NCBI GenBank assembly: GCA_023078555.1
Contig: CM041198.1
Span: 2,468,800 to 2,532,799 of the forward strand
Direction of reading: 5' to 3'
Length of the DNA stretch: 64,000 nucleotides
Source of the DNA: Ulva prolifera
Lineage: Eukaryota; Chlorophyta; Ulvophyceae; Ulvales; Ulvaceae
The position numbers were made by a program, and so were the translations under genes. Positions 56,409-64,000 of this stretch are shown here, piece by piece. The notes beneath the pieces were generated by a model, which saw nothing but the letters and a program-made list of their open reading frames with translations, had not been told where the DNA came from and made no database searches. Position 1 is the stretch's first letter, and each line of letters begins with the position of its first letter.

Positions 56409-59400
56409 ATGTCATCGCAAAGTGACTCAGATGACGAGGCATGGGATGGTGCCAGCTGGAGCGAAGATGGTAGCGCTGCCGGTGGCATTAGATACGTCAG
56501 CCTGTTCTGTGACAAGTCTTTCAGTACTCCTGAGGAATGCTTTGATCATGACAAGTCGCAATTTAGCTTCGACATCCGGCGTTACAGAGAGGAGGTGCGG
56601 AGCCAACACGCTGCATGGGCATGCTGCGTCCTTTGAGGCAACATACTCTGTGATCGTGATCGTTCGTTTCGCAGCATCAGCTAGACGACCACAGTCTATT
56701 TAAGTGTATAAACTTCATACGACGAGCGGTGGCTGATGATGTAGACCCGCATCCGCCGCTCTCCCAAGGACCAAGTGCGTTCGCGGATGAACGCTTTCTT
56801 CAGCCTGTTCTGGCGGAAGACGGACTGCTGACGCATGACTATGAAGAAGATGAAGAAGAAAGTGGGTGCGACAAGTTTACATAAGCAATGTTTGAACTTC
56901 TTGTGTCTGTTGTTATGTTCGCGGCAGCCTGCCATCGCGCACTGCCCTACCCGGCCGAACGCGACAGGAAGCTTGGGATGACCACCCAATACAATCGTCA
57001 GTAAACAATGGATCTGCTGTAGGTCGCAAGCTGCAGAACACCCTGAGCACAGTAAACAAATAGAGCAGCTCCTTGCTGAAAACGACCTTCTCCGGGAAAC
57101 GCTGGCTCATGTGAAGAGGCTGGTGTGTACTGCTTTGCTGCTATTCCTATTGAAACAGCGATGCCTGAATTGATCTGAACTCTCATACGGCCGTGTCAGG
57201 CCTGTTTCTTGGCGACCCGCTGTGAGCTGACCACTGTGTTCCATGCATCGTCCATAATACATTACAGCAGCTTTATAATCCGGCATGCCACACGCAGGCA
57301 GTACAAGATCTAGAATTGTCCACCACTTCTTCAGCCCCAAACACGTCAGGGGCCAGGGCCAGCTCTTCTGTCCAAGGGCTCACAGGGGGGCTCGCTGATG
57401 GCACATCCTCCCGCGCCAAGCAGGTGGATCAAGCATACTTCGACTCGTATGCATCCTTTGACATTCATCGGGAAATGCTGGAAGATAAGGCCCGAACCAA
57501 TGCATACCGGTGTGTCTCCCTGTGCCATGCTGCGCTACCCTTGCCATTCTCAGGCCCCTGCATGTTGGTCCAGCAAGTCCTCATCAGTACTTAATATTCA
57601 CCGCCAAGTGCAACACGCCAAGTGGATGTAAGCGTCATAAATCAGCTGAGCTGCCTCCGATTTTATCTCCCAAGATATTTTGCCTTGGAAGCAACAGTGA
57701 CGTACTGCTGCACTGCAGGAAAGCACTGGAGCAGAACCCCAAGTTGATACAAGGCGCATGCGTCATGGACGTGGGCTGTGGGACGGGCATCCTGTCAATG
57801 TTTGCAGCGCGGGCGGGTGCGTCGCGGGTGGTTGCCATCGAGGCCGCACCTGAAATGGCTGAGATTGCAGAGAAGAACTGCACACACAACAAACTCCACG
57901 AGTCTACCGGCGGCTGCATACGCATCGCAACAGGTGCGCTCCTCTCTGTGTTCAATTTTCCCGCTCTGCCTGCGTCCGAACTCACAAAGCATGCAGTATG
58001 GCGTTGCTAGACCGCCTCAGTCATCTCCAGAGAGGGTCATGGCTGTGTGGCGAAGCCACGATGGCCGCCAAATCTTCCAAAACGAATTTGTCGAAACAGT
58101 GAAGGGCGGGATTTTGTTATTATTATTTGTTGGAATCCTGGCTGTCCTGTCAAAATTCATGCCACTGTGGTTCGTTTGGTGAGGACGGCATGCCTGCTGA
58201 GGATCACCTCTGTCTGACAACAAGGAGAAGAAAGCCAGCGAACTTCTGTACTATCACCTTGCCGTGTGTAAGTTGAAGACATTATAGCAGGCCTGTTTGG
58301 GCCGCAAGATCCGTCTCTTCGCTGCGCTGATCGGGCCGTGCAACTCTCGTCCACTTTGCATTAGCCCCTTCCTAGCAGTGCGCACACAGAAGCGAAGTCC
58401 ACCAGGGCGCTTGGGGCTGATCGTGTGAGGAGGTGCTTGCCTGCAGGAAAGGTAGAGGAGCTGGAACCGGACGTCGTGGCTCCACAGTCTGTGGATGTGA
58501 TTGTCAGCGAGTGGATGGGGTACATGGGCGGCCTCTTTGAAACCATGTGCGTGCCCTTTGCCCCTGGACCTCAAGCAGCACCAGTGGCACGCTCTCAGGC
58601 TGCAGACGAGGCCGCTTCTTCTCCACGCCGGCATGCTGAGCCTGTCCTGCACATTGTCATACATGCCACAGGCAGGCTGCTGAGGCGCAGTCTGTGGACT
58701 CAGCGTAGCCATGTTGCTGGGCACGAGGGACCTGATTGCCTGTTTGAGCAGTCACCCCAGTCTTATGGCAGCACGTCATCCCTCTCGCTATCGTCATCTG
58801 CTCCTATATGCCAGGCTCGCTCGGATTTGGACGCAATGATGCATGTGCTTGCAGGGCAGTGATGCCCGGACGCACCTGCAGGAGATTCCGAATGAAACCT
58901 CGCTGTGTGCATGGAGCGTCTGCTGCAAGACGCACACTCACGCAAGCTGGATTTGATACTGGCACACACTTGCAGGCTAATCTCGATGCTGCAACCCGCA
59001 TGGCATGCAGGCCCAGCTCAGTTCTGGTACATGCAGGCTTCCGTCCGTGCTCTATGCTCGCGACCGCTTCCTCAAGCCCGGCGGCGCACTCCTCCCGGAC
59101 CGCGCTGCCCTCTGGGCCGCCGCCGGCGACGCCGCTGCCGCCGGCCTCTCGTTCTGGGATGACGTGTACGGCTTCTCGTTCCCGGCTGTCCGCGCCGCGG
59201 TCTCTGACGCCGCCGCTGCACGGCCCATCGTCGCCCCCGTCCGCCCCTCCGCCCTCCTCTCCTCCTCTGCGGTCCTCCAGGATCTCGACCTCATGCATGT
59301 GACCACTGCGGACCTGGACTTTCATTCAACGGTTGACCTGCGGGTGACGCGGGCGGGGTCATGCGCGTGTGTCGTCGTGTGGTTTGATGTGTTTTTTTCG

Positions 59401-59688
59401 GAGCGGTTCTGTGCGGAGGCGCCGGCGGAGCTCTCGACGGCGCCGGAGCGGCCGCTGACGCACTGGGTGCAGACGGCGCTGCTGCTGAAGGAGGCGGTGG
59501 AGGTGGCTGAAGGGGACACGCTGCGGTGCATGGTCAGCATGGCGCAGGGGCAGCGGCACCGGAGCCTGGATGTGTCGCTGGAGGTGAAGCACGTACGCGC
59601 GGGCGGGGCTGTGGCGTCGCAGCAGATTTCGGCGTATGTGATGGAGGTGTCGAGTTCGGACACGAGGGCGGAGAAGCCGCTCAGCTAG
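56409..59688 (+). CDS. PRMT3: Protein arginine N-methyltransferase 3 (PRMT3), complete
   Basis: Type I arginine methyltransferase; in animals and yeast it methylates ribosomal protein uS5 in the cytosol. Seven exons: 56409-56594, 56675-56865, 57023-57122, 57298-57509, 57698-57933, 58447-58546, 59037-59688; all phases close, 558 residues (human 531). Order: acidic start; zinc-finger region (SLFCDKSFSTPEECFDHDKS), KCINFIRR, coiled coil (KQIEQLLAENDLLRETL), YFDSYASFDIHREMLEDKAR, SAM motif VMDVGCGTGILSMFAARAG, double-E loop SEWMGYMGGLFETM, LYARDRFLKPGG, FWDDVYGF, THW loop LTHWVQT. In the zinc finger the first Cys (CLFC in human) is Ser and the last His is absent, so metal binding is doubtful. All catalytic motifs are present. 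The last exon is much more GC-rich than the others. Confidence 0.95.
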
Positions 59689-61639
59689 CATGTTCACAAG
59701 CTGCAGATATGTCTTGCCTCGAGACGGATCTCCTGTCTCCAGGAGCGGTGTAATACCAAATGCAAATTATCTGTGATTACATTGATGAGGTTTGATCGGT
59801 GTGAAGCATATAATCCCAGTGATACAGTTCAGCGTCCCCGGCAACAGCGATTGTACTGCGGTAGAGGCTCATATTCCACACGAAAACGAGCGTCTATGTA
59901 AGCCATGTTGTCAAGCTGGCTCTTTCACTTACCACAATGAGCCTCCATGCAAAATGGTAGTTTCTTCTGATACCGCATGCTTATCGTCGACATGCTGGTT
60001 TGATGCAGGAGCTTTGCTGGAGATTGTTAGCATTTGTAGATGATGCATATTGCACTGTTTCAGGCTCGAATTCCCCCCCCAGCGACTTGAGTTGTGGCTG
60101 TGTTATCACCCAATGAGGCCTTCCTTGTCTGCTATGGTTCTGTAGGCAACGTCCCGTACACATATTGCTATGATCCCAAGCCGACTCCTGTGCATTCTGT
60201 TCCGTGGCCTGAATCCACTCACCTGTTGACCTTGATGCCATACCTGCAGTCTGCCTCTCACGTCCATCCACTATGACCAGGATCCTCCGTTGCAGGTATT
60301 CCGACATGATATTACTTCGATTACCTTTGTTAATTCTGTTGGCGGAGGTAGCAGCACATGGTGCAGATTGCTGAGTATCCCGAAACGCTTAGCACGGATG
60401 CGCTGTGAGACCTGCTGCAGTTTGAGAGCACATCAGCTTCAGAAGGGGCCTTTGTTCGTCTGTTATGCACTGACTCACCGCCGATGGCATGTTCTACACC
60501 TGATGCTGCAAATGTTGTACAGTGATGGATGTGAATGCAGAACATCGCCAGCTCGATTGAGGCGGCGCTCGCAAGTGAAGTAGCCCAAAGTGCAGGCACG
60601 AATTCAGTTTTAGATGGCTCAGTGAAGCATCTTGTAACATTTATTTTGCGTTGGGAGTTGATCGCCTCTACACACTCGATGAGATTTACCTCCCCGGTAG
60701 GCTGATTTCAACTAGCGCATATGTGTGCAGTGCATTGACAGCCAGGTACTCTACTCTGCCAGCATTCCAAGGACGGACACTTGGTCCGCAGCGCCTGGAC
60801 TGGTACCAAGCAGACTCGACAGCACAGGTCAGAGGTCAGATCTGTTCAAGACTGGTACGGCGCCGCAGAGCAGATGCAGGTACGCAAGATCCTGCTGCTC
60901 CCCCGCCTCTGTCCTTGCAACAGAAGACCCTCCTGACTATGCACCGAGACATGGTCTCCCGAGTTTGCTCTGGGCCGTAAAGTAGGAACTACATCTTGGA
61001 GAGGCAAAGGCCTAAGGCTCAGCATCATACCCCAGATGTACAAATTCTATAGCCCATGTCAGGATGCTCCAGACCTGTGCAAGCATCAGTGACCTTCCCA
61101 GCAAAGCGGCATTCGGGGCCTTGGTATGCGGCCACAGAATCAAGGCTGACCTACCTTCTGCGCAGACCCTCACCTTGGTACCTCAGCAACCTTCCGTGCT
61201 GCGATTGTGCTGTTCAGGACAGTGAAGCTGAAAACTGCACCACTCGTCTCACTTACCAGCTGATCAAGCAAGTACAACAAGTACACCTTCCAAAACACTC
61301 AGGATCGGCACACAAGCTTGGCTGCTCCAGTATGTAGCGATCAACAAGCCAGAGTGTGAGGTGAGATAGCAAACTCTGTGTTTCTTCGACCACATATGCT
61401 CACGTGCAACTATAGCCGAATTGCTTTTGGCTGGCCTCGAACCTATGCAAATCATCTACATTGTTGCCCCACGCCAATTGCAAAGCAAGATACAGGAACA
61501 TCAAGGCGCAGTTGCAATATGAACCACCAAAGCTGGGCATCACCGCGGGGCAGTGGACATCACCATAGCGCCCGAACATAATACAGCCAAGGATAAGACA
61601 CCGGCACTGGTAGCTAGCAACAATCAAACACAACAGGTG
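59689..61639. other. Intergenic region, possible unresolved exons
   Basis: Protein-like fragments occur on the plus strand (60290-60350: VFRHDITSITFVNSVGGG; 60740-60960; 61056-61337) but none resembles a known family and no consistent splice chain was found. TGTAA, the usual green-algal polyadenylation signal, occurs about 60 bases after the PRMT3 stop (59749-59753). Confidence 0.3.
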
Positions 61640-62932
61640 CTATTGTAGCAAACTTAACAGAAAACCAGAGCATCGCGGCTGTGGTGCAGAAGGCGACGGC
61701 GCAAAGCTTGATGGGGAAAGATCTGTGCAAAACAAGAGCATCGCAGGCACACCTGTCATGTCCTCATCCACATAGTACACCGGAAATGTGGCAAACTGGG
61801 GAAAGAATGCGAGGCGCCCGACGGCACTGACACGATGGTCATTGCTGTTCATGGGCTCAGCGCCTGCCTCCGCCTCCACCTCTGGGTCGTAGAGCTTCCG
61901 CCGCAAGCTGTCTGCTCCAACATCAACCCAGAACTTATCAAAGACGATGTCCATGCTGTCCTTTGCTGTGGTCGCAGTGCCTGCAGAAGCTGCTAGGTTC
62001 AACGAATGGCGGACCGGTACCCCTTGCGGCGATTGATGAAGAGCAACTGTCGTGGTCACAGCCAGCTCGAGACTGGCATGAAGATAATCAAGGCGTACGC
62101 CATTGTCCATGGACAACATCAGTTTGGAGGCCAAGCTTCACATGCATGTAGCTATGTCACATAGGCCTCCAGGCGTGGATAGTTTAGGTACGGACAGGTT
62201 TCGGAATTGCATGATGGTCCAATGGGCACGATGCGTACGCTCACCTGCCTGTTATGGTGACTGGTGCTGCTGCACGTCATGTGGGGTGATGCTGCTGCAC
62301 ATATGCTGCTGCACATAAGGCAAAAGCAGATGGTGTATGCGGAGGTCGGCGTCAGGCTGGCACTCTTGATGGCACTCATGCTATGCAAGTGGGCGGCAAA
62401 CCTGATGCACTCAACCAGCCCTCTCCTAGCGGACCCAGACTGTACTTGACATGGCTGTATATGTTCTGCCCCTCGAGTCGGTACAATATCGGGCTGAATC
62501 GAGCTCCGAAGGGTTTAGTTGAGTTGACGATGTGGGGCACTTGGAAAACTTCCCATTCGCCCTGGCCAAGGGACATGATGCGACCCGGGCCAGTGGACTC
62601 AGCTGATTGGCACATCAGGTCGATATCTGCTACAAGTTGACCGTTGAGATCATACGCAGGATTTTTGTCGCCCTGCTTGAGCTTTTCGAGAATCTGCACG
62701 GCGAGTGGTCACTTGTGATCTGTGTCTCCATCTGGCTGGTGGACACATGCACGCGAATGCAGCTCTGAGCGATGGCGGGGAACCCTACCCGCGCTTTGGC
62801 TTCAGATCCAGCTGCTGAGGTCACCTGATCACTGTTGGCTCCGATCCGTTGCGGGAGTCTTCGGTGCGTACCCCGGTATGGGCGGGTACGGAGACAGAGG
62901 TTGCGGCAGCGTGGCGCAAGCATCTGCGTCAT
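61640..62932 (-). CDS. Probable plastid-targeted protein, fibrillin/lipocalin-like (family uncertain)
   Basis: Proposed exons: 62932-62789, 62693-62402, 61980-61753 and, less surely, 61722-61640; phases close at each join, giving 248 residues. The first exon (MTQMLAPRCRNLCLRTRPYR...) is rich in Arg, Ser and Thr and lacks acidic residues at its start, like a chloroplast transit peptide. The mature part starts ILEKLKQGDKNPAYDLNG and has GEWEVFQVPHIVNS, FSPILYRLEGQNIYSHVKYS, GEGWLSASG, FDKFWVDVGADSLRR, VSAVGRLAFFPQFATFPVYY, DEDMT. The G-x-WEV-x-PHI start and beta-strand pattern recall PAP/fibrillin-type lipid-binding proteins, but I cannot place it firmly. The last exon is Pro/Ser-rich and may be wrong. 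Confidence 0.6.
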
Positions 62933-63495
62933 AAGTCACTGAGAGCAGAGATATGCCTTATACTACGTGGCTGCTTGCTTCGCGTGCGCATTCGCTACGT
63001 CTACCTCAGCTGCTGTTGATGATGTGTACGTCCTGCCTGTGAAAACATGAAGCGGCCAGTCACTGCTACAGTACGCGCCGGGAGACAAAACCAACAGGCA
63101 GAAACTTCAGGTCATCAGATTGTCAACATGTGGAGCTGTTGTAGAGTAGCGTCGGAGGTGGTCGTGCTTCAGCATGCCGTCTCAAATTCGCGCTTTGTGG
63201 GCCCCGCGGACGGTACATGTTGACGTCGCGGGCACACGAGGAAGAGATCAAAATACATCATGGTGCACGTGCCCCCGCAGGCTCATCAGGAGCTGAGTCT
63301 TAGTGGACGCACTGCGAGTGTGCTGGGATACTGGCTAGGCCATCAGGAGCTTCTTTCACTCGCAAGCCTGCATGTTCGTTTCAAGGTGACCTTGTTCGTT
63401 GGCAGCAAGAAATCAAATGCTTTTCAAAATGATACCAGCATCATGGCTGTGTGCAAATGTGCTACCATAGAGACGACCGCTAGGTCACACACGAT
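62933..63495. promoter_or_regulatory. Shared 5' region of two divergent genes
   Basis: 563 bases separate the start codons of the plastid-protein gene (minus) and the EF-hand gene (plus). Both promoters or first untranslated exons must be here unless further coding exons exist. No specific motif can be assigned. A plus frame at 63260-63562 is not recognised. Confidence 0.35.
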
Positions 63496-64000
63496 ATGCC
63501 AGAGCTCTCAACGCCAGGCACAGCGCGCTCCCATCAGCCGCAGGTACCTGGGCAGACGTTGAACGTTGAGGTTATCAAGTATGTTCAAAGCGTATTCAAG
63601 AAGGCTGACCTGGATGGTGGTGGGGATCTCGATGAGCACGAGTTTGCCAAAGCTTTCGCTGGTAAACTCAACACGGACGAGGGCTCAGACGAAGAATGCA
63701 TGCGCAAGCTATTCTATCGGATGGATGCTAACGGTGACGGTGCAATAGGTGCTCACCTAGCGTCCTCCTGGCCGTCTACTCTTGATCTTGTCTTCATGTC
63801 GCGTGCACTTTGCAGATTGGGATGAGTTTTCGATGTACATGATGCTGGAAAACCAGGGATGTGCAGCTATGCGTGAAGCTTCGACTCTGAGAATCTTGGA
63901 TCAACCACTGCAGGGCCCGGCTGAGGATGGCCACAAGAAATTGACGCAGTGTTGCACCACCGTGCCTCCCTGCGGTGGCCGCAGCCAGCGATATGCAACT
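63496..64000 (+). CDS. EF-hand protein resembling CFAP337/WDR49 N-terminus, partial
   Basis: The gene runs off the window. Exon 63496-63748 (ATG at 63496, donor ATAG|GTGCTC) and exon 63816 to the end (acceptor TTTGCAG) join in phase 1. The product has EF-hand 1, FKKADLDGGGDLDEHEFAKA, and EF-hand 2, FYRMDANGDGAIDWDEFSMY; the second loop is completed across the intron. D-x-D/N-x-D/G-x-x-x-x-x-E positions are good for calcium in both. MDANGDGAIDWDEF followed by YMMLENQ is characteristic of the region ahead of the WD40 repeats in WDR49/CFAP337 proteins, which belong to motile-cilium axonemes. The WD40 part would lie beyond the window, so the family call is tentative; the EF-hands are certain. After about residue 110 the frame continues open but may include unrecognised intron. 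Confidence 0.65.

Overview
This is eukaryotic nuclear DNA, most likely from a flagellated, plastid-bearing microalga. Almost every gene is split by introns with GT...AG borders. The window carries a cytosolic ribosomal protein (eL18), a PRMT3-type arginine methyltransferase, an ALKBH3-type repair dioxygenase, a Golgi-type sulfotransferase, an EF-hand gene resembling the cilium protein CFAP337/WDR49, and a protein with a plausible plastid transit peptide. Tandem proline-rich secreted proteins end in a small cysteine domain resembling CBM1-like domains of green algae. A green (prasinophyte-like) alga fits best, but the lineage cannot be fixed from the sequence alone.

Layout: 48-456 (minus) two internal exons of RPL18. 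3693-23731 (minus) three tandem paralogues, A, B and C, of a modular hydroxyproline-rich, CBM1-like secreted protein with matching exon structure. A and C are open over the five mapped exons; B has a one-base insertion. C tracts (G tracts on the plus strand) of 24-39 bases sit in their introns, usually just after a 5' splice site. 8608-10194 and 33427-35055 are MULE-like DNA transposons with inverted ends and 9- and 10-bp target duplications; 10604-11175 is a fragment of the second type. 16.4-20 kb and 23.7-36 kb are gene-poor and full of short dispersed repeats, palindromes and duplicated segments.

The right half is gene-rich: sulfotransferase (38833-39939, minus); a tail-to-tail pair of type II membrane, glycosyltransferase-like paralogues (42585-46193 plus; 47307-51217 minus) with identical exon phases; ALKBH3-like (52794-53693, minus); PRMT3 (56409-59688, plus, seven exons, 558 residues); a probable plastid protein (61640-62932, minus); and the 5' part of an EF-hand gene (63496 to the window end, plus).

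There is no operon logic. Several products (A/B/C, the sulfotransferase and the inverted pair) look like secretory-pathway or cell-surface proteins, which suggests, but does not show, a role in building an extracellular matrix or scale coat. Exon borders were placed by hand from splice signals, reading frame and comparison between paralogues. Genes without a paralogue in the window are less certain at their borders, and 5' ends of A, B and C were not found.
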